From: Monocercomonoides exilis
Lineage: Eukaryota > Preaxostyla > Oxymonadida > Polymastigidae
Direction of reading: 5' to 3'
DNA length: 64,000 nt
Assembly (NCBI GenBank): GCA_001643675.2
Contig: LSRY02000010.1
Location: forward strand, 5,001-69,000
The notes under the pieces are model-generated. The model was not told where the DNA came from. It was given only the letters and a program-made list of their open reading frames with translations, and did no database searches. The first letter of the stretch is position 1, and each line of letters starts with the position of its first letter. Positions 23,640-33,803 of this stretch are shown here, in pieces. Both the position numbers and the translations under genes were made by a program.

Positions 23640-25300
23640 TGTTATTACCACATTAGAAACAAATGGAGCGGAGTTGTCTTTCACAGTCCAGCGTTCCCAA
23701 GCTAGTTGCTCTCCGTGATCAGTATAAATTCTATGGTATTCTTTTCCTGAAGTGAATCTTCGCTCCTTCGTTGAGCCTCACGCAACACTTCACATTCTCT
23801 TCATCTTCAAATGTGAAAAGTTCGAACAGCTTTTCTCCGCCATTATTCGGAGGGGAAAAAAAACACTCCGTTGGATATTCAACATGCTTACCCAGGCTTT
23901 GCTTTGAAGAAGGCGCTTATATCGCTCTGAAGGTGGCGGAATGAGTAATGAAATCATTTGAATTACTTGAGCGGTATGTTGGAAGTTACTGGTTGATGAC
24001 AAGCAGTGTCTGGCAATTAGATGAATATATCATTTCTGTGTCTGTGGAAACAATGAAGAATGTCAAAAAAGGAAACGAAGATGTTTCATTCGCTTTCTTC
24101 TTCTTCCTCCAGTCATATTTCTTCTCCTTCTACTTCATTCTTATCAATGATTTCTTCTTCATTATCTTCTTTTTTATCTTCTTCTATTTTCTCTGCAAAC
24201 AATTCTTATTTTCATTCTTCTCATTCTTCCTCCTCCTCCTCATCATCATCACAACCGCTACCATCATCCAATCCATTTCACTACCATTCTCCATGCTTCA
24301 CTCCTTCTAACTCACCCGCACAGGTTCTGTCAACACAATGCACAGATACGGGCTTCCACAAAATTTGTTCGCATCATCTTGCTCTTTAGGCTTTTCCTCT
24401 CCCCACTCCTCCATGCACCTCTGCCCATCCTCTGACGCCCACGCCTGCTCCTTTCTCCATTCTGATGTATCCTCCGCTCAACATCTCCTCTTTCTCGTCC
24501 AGAGCAAAAGGATTTGAAAGACGAAGGTCGCAGCGCTTTTAAGATCGAAGGAAGCAGAAAAAGCAAGAAAATTGTTTGTTGAGGGAAGAATTGAGTCACC
24601 AGGGCTGATGATGCTGAGAAAAGAAGAAGAAAGCGGATTTTGTGATATGTAATACGAGGAAGACAAAGAAGACGAGGAAGACGAGGAAAACGAGGAAGAC
24701 AACGATGGGCTGGCAGATGACGAGAGAGGGGGGTTCAGTTTGTTTTATGCAAACAACTGGAACGACAAGACAGAAGATGAAGAGGCAGAAACAGAAGCGT
24801 TTGAGAAGGACAGGAAGAAGATGAGGAAGAGGAAAGAAGAGGACATGCTGGCGATGTGTGCAGATGGTGGGTTCACGACGATGATGGATGGGGTGGACAG
24901 TGTGACGAGTGAGAGAGATCAGATACGATCCAGATGGAGAAAGAGAGAAGAGAGAAAATGAGGAAGATGATGATGCAACAGATGAAGGAGGACGATGAGG
25001 TGTTTCCTGAAAGCGAACGGTTGTCTCCATGGTGCAAATTGTGAGGAGAAGGAGGAAGAAGAAGAAGAAGATGGAAAAGAAGAGGAGGAGGGAGAGAAAG
25101 AAGAAGAAAAGGAAGAAGAAGAAGAAGAAGAAGAAGAGGAAGCGAAGGACGGAGTATAAGAGGAAGCTGTGGAGGAGGAGGAGAAGAGGTTAGCAGAGGA
25201 AACGAGTGAATGAGAAGAGAGAAAATAGAACCCTGTTGTTTTTCTTCCATTGACTAGCTCGAAGGTGATGAAGATTGAAGATGAAGGATGTGGGAGTTTT
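23640..25300. pseudogene. Decayed coding fragments and purine-rich simple sequence
   Basis: The plus strand at 23640-23940 reads discontinuously as ordinary protein (contains ITTLETNGAELSFTVQR and later KCEKFEQLFSAIIRRG). From 24060 to 24390 the DNA is a Ser-coding or Phe-coding TTC/CTT-rich stretch. From 24650 to 25200 it is GAA/GAC-rich, with one less simple island (DMLAMCADGGFTTMMDG). Stops and frame changes separate these pieces. It probably represents remains of one or more genes. No family is recognised. Confidence 0.25.
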
Positions 25301-27031
25301 CACCAGAAAGAAAGCGGGATAGAAGCAATGATGGAAGATAAAGAAGATGAAAATACTTCAGAAAACGTTGTGGTTCTGTTATGTGAAGGAAAAGGATTGC
25401 TCAAAGATGAACAGCATCATTATTGATATGATTCAAGTGCAACAATTCCATCTGTTTTTGTTCGATGAGGAATAATGAGTTGTTGAAGAGGCTGAAGTGC
25501 AAGAGAGATTTCAGCTGTCTTTCGGAGTAAAATAGCCCAACAATCAGTAAGAGAGGTTTGTGACTCAGCGCAAAGTTGGAATTGAAAATGCACAGTTAAT
25601 TGTTAATGAGTCGGATGGTTAAAACGATGGAGAAGCAACTGGACTGCAATAAAGAGAAGATGACATTTCCGACTTCACAAAGGATGATGTTATTTGATGC
25701 GTGACACTAACTACTGTTTCGAAGGAAGAGAAGGAGGACCTGTGGCAGTGGATCCGGAGCAATAACACACGCAAGTGCCAGGGGCCGCTCTGGCCTGAAT
25801 GAACGCTTTTTGCGGGCTGTAGTCGTATTTGACGTTGAAGAAGAAAAAGGTGATTGGGACAAAGTTCTCTGTGCCTTCGTCTCTGTCTCTTGCTTGGTTT
25901 CTTCCTCTTGCTCTCCTGTAATTTATCTGCTTCTTTTTCCAGCCATCTTTCTATAGATGAAAGCGTCTTCCTTTATGCTCGTCTGCTTGACGTCATCGAA
26001 AAGAATTAAGAAATCTCCGAATACCACTTTTGTCTCAATTGTATCCAGCAGGTGATGCGCAACAGTACGTGCACAACAATGGGAAGTACAAGAGTGAGAG
26101 GTTGAACCGATGAAGGTAATGAGGACGAGATAAATGAAAAAGTTGTTTGATGTTTGATGTTTGATGTTCATAACTCTGGCAAGCACCAGGGCGATAGCGC
26201 ATGAGAACGATTTCAGACTCATTTTGCATCGTTGGTTTCTTTCTAGACCAGACTGGGACTTGATTTATGTGTTTGATTAAAAACCAGGCGAATAACAAAA
26301 AGAAAAAGGAAGATGAAAAGCAGTGGTTGCGGAAGATAAAGAAATGAATTGCAAGTTGATTGAGAATTCACAGGAGACAGTGAAATTGAAAATTAAAATG
26401 AAAAATCATTTGGAAGATGCGAATACTGAAATTGGCACCAACATTTTATCGTAATTTTCTCCTATTTTGAGCATTTCCAATTTTGTAATTCTCATATCTC
26501 TTTGATTTTTTATTCTGTTATTTCAAATTCATAATCTCTATAATTTCTTTCAAAATAATGATTATTCGTATAAATTTGAAAACAAAAAAGCCTGAAATGA
26601 TATGGCAATTGCAAAACAAACCAAGTTAAAGAATTCCATTTAAATTCAAGGTCCGATTTTTGTTATTAAAGCGGAATTCATCACTCAGCAAAATTTCACA
26701 TTTCGGGTTCTTGAAGAGAGCTGGATTTATTCTTTTGAATTTTATTCAAAGAAAAAATCTTTTTCATCTGTTTTCTCTATCGTTTTTCCCAGTTGCGCTT
26801 GTTTTTAATGCAATAACTCATTGAATAATTCTGATTGATCAATAATAAATAATAAATTTATCCTTCAAATATTTTATCATCTTGAAAAAATCCGGAACAT
26901 CAATTTTGTGGTAATTATTTTCACAAATACTAACAAGTAATTGAGAAAAACAACAGAATTGGAAATGAGGCCATTTTTGATCTTTAAAGGGTTGCAAATT
27001 AAAGTTTTTTGACTTTTCGAAAAGATTGTGC
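25301..27031. other. Gap with weak coding relics, otherwise AT-rich
   Basis: Between 25.3 and 26.3 kb there are short plausible coding snippets with many stops (for example the minus-strand 99-codon frame at 26222-25923), so this may be a further relic. From 26.4 kb on the sequence is plain AT-rich DNA. No gene, RNA or repeat was recognised. Confidence 0.35.
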
Positions 27032-27281
27032 CATATGGGTGATTCTTTTTGAAAAGTCACAAATGTTTAATTTTCAAATAAATCGAAAATTTCATATTTT
27101 GCTAAATATTATGTTAACAAATATCAAACTTCACTTAAATGGAATCAATCACTTGATAATGTTATCTCAAACATTCTTGAGGAGATTTGAGAGCTGAAAC
27201 AGAAATTTGGGCAAATTATGAAAATTTCGATTTTATTGAAAATTAAACATTTGTGACTTTTCAAAAAGAATAACCCATATG
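27032..27281. mobile_element. ~250-bp MITE-like element
   Basis: Arms of about 65 bp are inverted: ATGGGTGATTCTTTTTGAAA at 27035 pairs with TTTCAAAAAGAATAACCCAT ending 27278, continuing through TCACAAATGTTTAATTTTCA and an imperfect inner part to 27096/27217. The element is flanked by TA on both sides (bases 27033-27036 and 27277-27280 read ATAT), compatible with a Tc1/mariner-type TA duplication. It has no coding capacity. A similar 260-bp unit lies at 51550-51810. Confidence 0.65.
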
Positions 27282-27457
27282 AATAATTTTTTACAAAATA
27301 TTTGAAATTAAATGCAACAAATTAATGAAAAATAGTTTATTAATAATGAATGGAAAAAAAAATATCTTATCAATAAAAAAATGAATTTCCTGTCTGTCGA
27401 CTTGTCGAAACCATTTTTATAAGTCGGCTTGTCGCAAAGGCCTATATCAGAGTTTCA

Positions 27458-27935
27458 AATATAAAAAAGGAGACTCTGTTTCTTATCAACGAAGCCAATT
27501 TTCAAAAAGGAACTATGATTTTCAGTGATGAGTGGGGTGCATATAAATGCTTGAATGAAATGTGTTTCAAGCATCTGACAGTCTGCCATTAATATGAATT
27601 CAAAAATTCTGAAACAGGAGTGTGCACAAATTTCATCGAAGGTTGTTGGTCTCATTTCAGAAGATCATTGCCTCCATGTGGAATCAAAGAAAAGTTCATC
27701 GATAATTTTATTGCTTCATTTTTGCTTCAACGAGAAAAAGATATGCTCTACCAGAATTTGTGAGGAATTTATCCAATTACAAACTTACAAAAGCTGCATT
27801 TCCCCATGACTATGATGATGGAGAAGGAGACGATGAAGCAGATGTTCCCAAAATTGAGCAGGAAGAAGTTGAAATTCATGAAGGAGATTACGACAACACA
27901 GGAGATGGAGAAGATGCCAGTGAATATTCTTAATC
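27458..27935 (+). pseudogene. Broken Merlin/IS1595 (ISXO2-like) transposase
   Basis: The frame starting 27458 reads KETLFLINEANFQKG, then TMIFSDEWGAYKCL (catalytic Asp at 27527), then after a TAA at 27590 continues GVCTNFIEGCWSHFRR (Glu at 27638) and LPPCGIKEKFIDNFI. This is the characteristic second Asp, H-T/N-IEG-W-HF and C-terminal helix of the ISXO2-like DDE domain of Merlin elements. A second lesion near 27740 shifts the frame to an acidic tail ending EDASEYS and TAA at 27935. The N-terminal domain and first catalytic Asp are missing. It is a dead, 5'-truncated copy. Confidence 0.75.
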
Positions 27936-28263
27936 TTCACATTTTTGACCATTTTTAATAATATTCTTTTTATTTTTTCATACACTTTTAAAATTGAAAT
28001 AACTAAAACCCACTATTATTAACATGTTATTTATGCATTACTGCAATTTATAAATAAAAACAAAGTCGTTAGAATTATTTTTGGCTTGAAAGGTGAAGTG
28101 AGCATATGCCAAATAAACTTTGGTTATTCGAATAAAGTATTTTATTTCAACAAAATTATCTTATTCTAATTCCTTTTATTTTTCTCAATATTCTTGATCC
28201 AAAATATAATATTTATCTGAAAAATTGTTGGCAAACGATTGACATTTTCACGGCTTATATTGC

Positions 28264-29373
28264 ATGACAAAAAACGAATCCGAAGAATTGAATGGAAAAA
28301 TAGAAAATAAAACAGACATGAAAAATATGAATTGTGATCCTTTGTTAAAGGATGATAAAGAAAGAACAGAGGCAATGCGTTGGATCATTGAGAAAAAGAC
28401 AGATCCTCCGTTGGAAATTCGACATGGCGTAACGATTTATGATCAGGATGGTTGGACGATGGCCATGCACTACATCCGGAGCGTGAAGAAAGAACCGCCA
28501 GATTGGATGAGACACGATATCACACTTGCCAATAAGAATGGGTACTCAATGACAATGATATGGATAGAAAATATTAAAACAGAACCGCCACAGTGGATGA
28601 GGCACGAAAATACATTTGCAGACAAGGAAGGTAGGACAATAGCCATTTATTGGATAAATTTTATCAAAACTGAACCCCCTGAATGGACGAGACATGAAAT
28701 TACTCTTGCTGATAAGAACGGGGACACAATGGCCATGTTATGGATATATAATGCAAGATCTGAACCGCCGCAGTGGATGAGACATATTAATACTCAAAAA
28801 AATAAAGATGGATGGACAATGGCCATGCTATGGATAGAAAATGCCAAGACAGAACCACCAGAATGGATGAGGAATGATCCTGCTCTTATTGATAAGAAAG
28901 GACGAACAATGGCCATGCTGTGGATTGAATGTGTTAAAACAGACCCACCAGAATGGATGAGGCACGATGAGACACTTGTAAACTGTTATGGCTTAACGAT
29001 GGCGATGAAGTGGATTCAAGAAGTCAAGACAGAGCCACCTGAGTGGATGATGCATGACAACAAACTTACTGATATGCCTGGGCGAACAATGGCAATGCAA
29101 TGGATTCAGTTTACTGAAACTGAACCTCCAGAATGGATGAGACATGACAATCGGGTTGCGGACAGGGATGGAAAAAGAATGGCAGATTATTGGGAAAGAT
29201 ATGTTGGAAGTGAAGTACCAGAATGGATGAAATGTGATGAGCTAATTTGCACTTATGAAGCTGGCGATGCTGATGAAGGAATGAAAGAGGAAATGGATTT
29301 GATCAAGGAAATATTAAAGAAACCCCAGAATAAGAGTGGAAAGAAAATACACGTAGCGATAAAGGTCGAATAG
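28264..29373 (+). CDS. 33-residue tandem-repeat protein (WMRHD/TMAM, ankyrin-like spacing)
   Basis: An intact 369-codon, apparently single-exon gene. After a ~35-residue Lys/Glu/Asn-rich leader it consists of about nine copies of a 33-residue unit with the pattern KTEPPEWMRHD, then TLADKNGRTMAMxWI. The 33-residue period and the DKxGxTxAMxW core recall ankyrin repeats, in which DxxGxTxLH is conserved, and I infer a solenoid fold for protein-protein contact. Later units are most regular (28700-29150) and the last (GSEVPEWMKCDE) is degenerate, leading into a 40-residue acidic then basic tail. No signal peptide or membrane segment is present. No catalytic function is visible. Confidence 0.8.
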   Translation: MTKNESEELNGKIENKTDMKNMNCDPLLKDDKERTEAMRWIIEKKTDPPLEIRHGVTIYDQDGWTMAMHYIRSVKKEPPDWMRHDITLANKNGYSMTMIWIENIKTEPPQWMRHENTFADKEGRTIAIYWINFIKTEPPEWTRHEITLADKNGDTMAMLWIYNARSEPPQWMRHINTQKNKDGWTMAMLWIENAKTEPPEWMRNDPALIDKKGRTMAMLWIECVKTDPPEWMRHDETLVNCYGLTMAMKWIQEVKTEPPEWMMHDNKLTDMPGRTMAMQWIQFTETEPPEWMRHDNRVADRDGKRMADYWERYVGSEVPEWMKCDELICTYEAGDADEGMKEEMDLIKEILKKPQNKSGKKIHVAIKVE

Positions 29374-30398
29374 GGAAGGAAATATGCGGATTTACAAGTT
29401 GAAACGAGATACCTTTCCGCAACAAATGAAACTATGGATTGCAGCTGGTAATAGATTTGAGATGGTGAGTGTTGGAATAGATACGCCAGAAATAGAAGAA
29501 GACTGATAATTCCGCAAGAGTGATTGAATCATTTGCATTGAAGATATTATTTCTGAATTATTGAACAAACGAACCAACAGATTTGCATGCATGTTTATAA
29601 AGGCCGTTTGGCAACATATCTTAATTCATGACTTTTTCTTTTTTTTTCATAAGAATTTCTTTTTCTCTTTCAATAAATATTTGAACATGCTTCAAACAAA
29701 TTTCATTTTGATCTCCTTTCGATTTGCTTTTGATTGTTTTTTCATTTTAGCAGAACATTTGAAGCTGTTCATTACAATTTTTATTTTTATTTATTTATTT
29801 ATTTTTTCTTATTTTCTGAATATTTTCTATTTTTTTTCAAATTGTTTTTAACTTCATTTTTTCATTTTTACAATTATTTTTACAATTACTTTGAATTTTT
29901 TTATTGTATTTTTCTTTTGACTTATTTCCTTTTTTCTTAATTATTAATTATTTTTTCCTCCCTCTTTCAATTTTTATTAAATTAGCGAATCAATCTTTGC
30001 TTATTCAAAAATTATTTTTTGGAAAAGATAAATTCAACTAACCTTGTTTTGTTTTAAGAATTTGCCAATCAAACTGAAAATTTAGTTTGGCGTCTTTTCA
30101 ATCAAATGAGCATTTCTGTGATTTGAAGTTGACAAAGTCAAAGAGAACAAATGGAAGGAGGCTGTGAAAGTTGTCTGTCTGTGCTGATGAGGGCGATGTG
30201 CAGATGAGCTTGATGTTTTCAAAGAATGCAGCAATTCTAACTTCCTCTGAGGCAAATTGGCTTTCAAATGATTTTTGGCAATGAATGCTGTGAAAATTAG
30301 GGAAGAGTTTCATTCTCAGCCTCTTAACCTCTGCCTCAGTTTAATTCCTGCCCAGATGTTGCTCAATCACCTCTTATCTTCTTCCTTTTCTTCTCCAA
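29374..30398. other. AT-rich gap
   Basis: T-rich DNA with long Phe/Ile-coding frames that look like compositional artefacts. A short minus-strand 71-codon frame at 30313-30098 (contains SEEVRIAAFFENIKLI) may belong to the relic that follows. Confidence 0.4.
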
Positions 30399-31175
30399 TC
30401 ATCTACTCAAGTTAGCTTCCACTTTTTGAATTCTTTTTAACATTCCTTTTCCTTTTTTTCTCTTCTCTCTTTTTTTCTTTGCTTCTCTTCTCTGCTTCTT
30501 CTTCCTCAGCCCCTTTTCCTCCAGCACCTTCTCCACAATCTCTCCCGCTTCACACACTGCAACCCCTCGCCCCATCACTTTCTCATCCAGCTTCACCACC
30601 ACACGGTTCGACTGCGGCGATCGACATATATGTAGCAGCGATGGGTCGAACAGATCGTAGATCGATGGGAGCGCATTCACATCTGCCGCTTCAAAGATCC
30701 GCTTGCTCCCCGACTTCGTGCCCACCGACGCTGTAAGCGACAGAAGAGGTATCGCCAGCGGAATCGAATGAATTGCTGAAAGCGCCACACCGTACGCACA
30801 CACAACACCCCCACACAGCACCACCCGCCGAGCCACAACAAATCATTCGTAGCGCTTGTTGCTCCCTCAGTTACGACTGTCTGTGATTTTCATACACTCC
30901 AGCCGCCTCTCGATGAAGTCCATCGCTCCTGCTGATGTGTATGGTGCTGCCACCGCAGACACATCCGAAGGGTCACTCGCAGGTGCTGATGATGATTGTT
31001 CATCTCCTACTGCCTTCTTCTTCTCTTCGCTTCTCCGCTTCCGGGATGATAAAGCCAACCGGCATGCTACTCCAGTTGAACATGACGAAGAAGACGAAGA
31101 AGACGAAGAAGACGAAGAAGACGAAGAAGAAAGTGAAGAAAGTGAAGAAGAAGAATAAGAATTTGAATAAAACAA
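30399..31175 (-). pseudogene. Unknown coding relic with two in-frame TGA codons
   Basis: One minus-strand frame runs from 31175 to 30399, broken only by two TGA codons between 30866 and 30837. The upstream part begins with a Ser run (the GAAGAC microsatellite read in reverse) and then reads MDFIERRLECMKITDS. The downstream part reads VVLCGGVVCAYGVALSAIHS, DVNALPSIYDLFDPSLL and KLDEKVMGRGVAVCEAGE, and ends in a very basic Lys/Arg tail. Both stops occur where neighbouring codons are Arg-rich, so CGA-to-TGA change is plausible. The protein looks globular but is not recognised. Confidence 0.4.
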
Positions 31176-32038
31176 AGAGGAAGATGATGAGGAAAAAGAA
31201 AAGTTAAATGCATTGAAATTTTATGAGTTTAATTGTCGTGATTTTGTTCATGGAAATGTGCAGAATTCCTTTTGCTTATCATTCTCTTTCTCTTTATCCT
31301 TTTTCATTTAAATTTTCCTTCCTTTCTTCCTTTTCCTCATCTCCATTCATCTTTTTCCTTCTTTATTCAACTTAATCAGTTCAATCTTTTCTCTCCGTCT
31401 CTCTTTTCTCTGTAAATTCTGTTCCTCATCACATCCCTCAATGTGAAAAATGCGTATTCTTTCTCTATTTCCTTCATCTTTAACGTTTCTTCTGCTGACA
31501 TCCTCAAAATACCTCTTGTTAATATTTTTGAACCATATTCGGAGAATGAGCAGCATCTGAAGAAATATTTCTCTTTATTTTATTTTCCCCGCTTTTGTTT
31601 TATTTTCTGCTTCTTTTCCTTCTCATGATCATTTTCATTATTCTCCATGAAAATTCCCCCATTCCATTGATCTTTTTGGATGTTTGACGGAATAATTTAT
31701 TCAAACATATTCTTCATCATTTCTCAAAAGAAATATTTGGGAAGAATACTTTTTCTCTTCTCTCTCTCTCTCCAAAAAAATAGCTAAGTTCTTTCCTTGT
31801 TCTTTCTTTTCTCATAATATCGAACGTCTTTTCATCGAGTTATCAATTCGTAAGAAAAAATTATATTCTTCTTCAAAAATAGCTTTTTTCCTCTTTATTT
31901 TCCTTTTTTCCTTTTTCTTTTTCTTCCTCTTCCTCTTCACTCTCTATCCCCTTCTCCCCTGTTCCCAGCCTCCTTCCGCCTTTACTGCTCGCCTATCTTT
32001 CTCTGCCCCGCCTAATCCGAGGCATTATAAACCCAGGA
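31176..32038. other. Pyrimidine-rich gap
   Basis: TTC/CTT-rich sequence with no convincing gene. The last 150 bases before 32039 are C/T-rich and do not encode the USP Cys box expected upstream of the next feature. Confidence 0.4.
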
Positions 32039-33803
32039 ATGCTCTGCTTCTCCGTCGCCTCTCTCACTTTGCTTGCCCTCCACAGCCAGTTCAGCTACAC
32101 CCTCATCGCCTACAAGGGAGAATGTTGTGCTGGCTACACGCCGCGTAACCTGGTGACTGAGTCAAATAGAAGCAGCATCATCATCATCACCTACTCGTCC
32201 GAGTGGGGAATGGACGAAGGAGAAGCACATAGGCTGAAGGTGAGAGTGAAGACGCTGAGCGAAGGAGAGAGATGGCGCTTTGCACATGTGTGGAACGAGG
32301 TGAAAGAGCAGATGAAGGAAACATACAACCGCAAGGAAAGACGGCCAGTGACACTGGATCGACTGATGTCGGTGTTTACAGATGGAGAAGGAGAGAGAAT
32401 GAGAGTGGGGCAGCAGGGCGATGTGGTTGAGTTTGTGCCGGAGCTGTTTGGGCAGCTGGAGATGTACTTTGACATGCAGAGTGCTCCAAACGTGGAGCGG
32501 AAGCTGTTTGGCGGGCGGATGCTGAACGAGGTGATGTGCGAGAGAGGGCATGTGACAAGAAACGTGGAGCCATTCTACATGCTGGAGACAGAAGTGGCTG
32601 GGTTTGACTCGCTCATTCAGTCGCTGCATGCGATGATGCGGGGCTTGTTCACAAACGACTATGTGTGTGAGGAGTGCTTGAGAGAAGAGGAGGAGAAGAA
32701 AGAGAAGATGGAGAAGGAGAAAGAAAGAAGCAGAACATCAACTGGATTTCAATATTTGTCGCAAACGCAGCTGTAAACGAAGCCACGAAATCCTGTTTAT
32801 CCTTCTCTTTCTTCTTCTTCTTCTCACTTTGGTTTCTCTCCTTCCTTCACTTCGTTGCACAAGGAATCCTTCTCTATCTTTGTAAACTCGCTTTCTTCCT
32901 CTCATTCCGGAGCAAAGACGATGTGGATGATGCAAAGAGAGCAGGAAAAACACACAGAAACACGCAAAAAATGCTCGTTTTTTATGAACAGCAGCGTCAG
33001 AAGCAGCAGCATGGAAAGAGAAGGAAGAGAAGGAGGAGGAGGAAGTGGTGGGATAAATAGCAGAGAAGGAAAAAGTGGCAGTCTCATTGGTGATGTTGGT
33101 GTAACTCCCGTCCGCTCCCCCTCACGAGCCATCCACCGAAGCAGTCTGAGAGTCCTTCCAAATATGCTTTTCGTTCATCTGCGGCGCTTCGACATCGATC
33201 AAAGCACATTCCAGAGAAAGAAAGTGAACTCCTTCTTCCGCTTCCCCCTTGACGAGGATCTGGACTTGTCTCCTCTGATGGAGGAGTCGAGGGAGCATTC
33301 AGAGAGAGAGTGAAGACAGAAAAGGAGATTTTCGAAGGAGCAGCTGAAGCAATCCAGAAGCAGCTGCTGCTGCTGCCAGCTCCAGAGGGCGGGTTTGCGA
33401 AGCTTTTGAGTCCGAGCTCGTTCGCTCGGTACAGCCTGGTGGGTGTGATATGCCACAGTGGGAGTATTGAGGCTGGGCATTACTACACGTTTGTGAGGAT
33501 GAGGGAGAAGGAGAAGGAAGGAAGAGTGAAGGAAGTGGAGAAGAATGAAAGGAAAGCTGGGCGCTGATAAATTATCATATAGCCAGTCTGGTGATGGGAA
33601 AAGAAGAACTCGAAGATCAGTTTTTTGGTGGCGCAGCGTCTATGAGCAAGACGGTGGAGGCGCTGACGAAGGAGATTGAGATGGAGAGTTTAAAAGAAGG
33701 AGAAGGAAAAGAAGAAGAAGAAGGAGAAGGAGAAAGAGAAGAAAATATGAGAGAGAAAGTGCGGAGAGTATTGGAAGCATATGGAAAGTGGACGAAAACA
33801 TAA
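32039..33803 (+). pseudogene. Broken USP-like (peptidase C19) gene lacking the Cys box
   Basis: Recognisable USP segments occur in order: VGQQGDVVEFVPELFGQLE (the QQDAxEF helix), ERGHVTRNVEPFYML and CEECL (zinc-ribbon region), LPNMLFVHLRRFDID (the LPxxLxxHLxRF strand), then YSLVGVICHSG and EAGHYYTFVRM (His box), and EELEDQFFGGAAS like the C-terminal FGG segment of USP9X/USP24/USP34-type enzymes. Lesions are a TAA at 32774, a slip in a GA repeat near 33311 and a frame change near 33570, where the usual WxxFND segment is unrecognisable. No Cys box was found upstream. Composition is more GC-rich than the element-associated USPs, so this looks like a decayed host gene unrelated to them. Confidence 0.65.

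Noticed and set aside
24060-24389. Plus-strand 109-120-codon Ser- and Phe-rich ORFs
   Set aside because: Overlapping frames open through TTC/CTT simple sequence, with no start context, domain or splice support.
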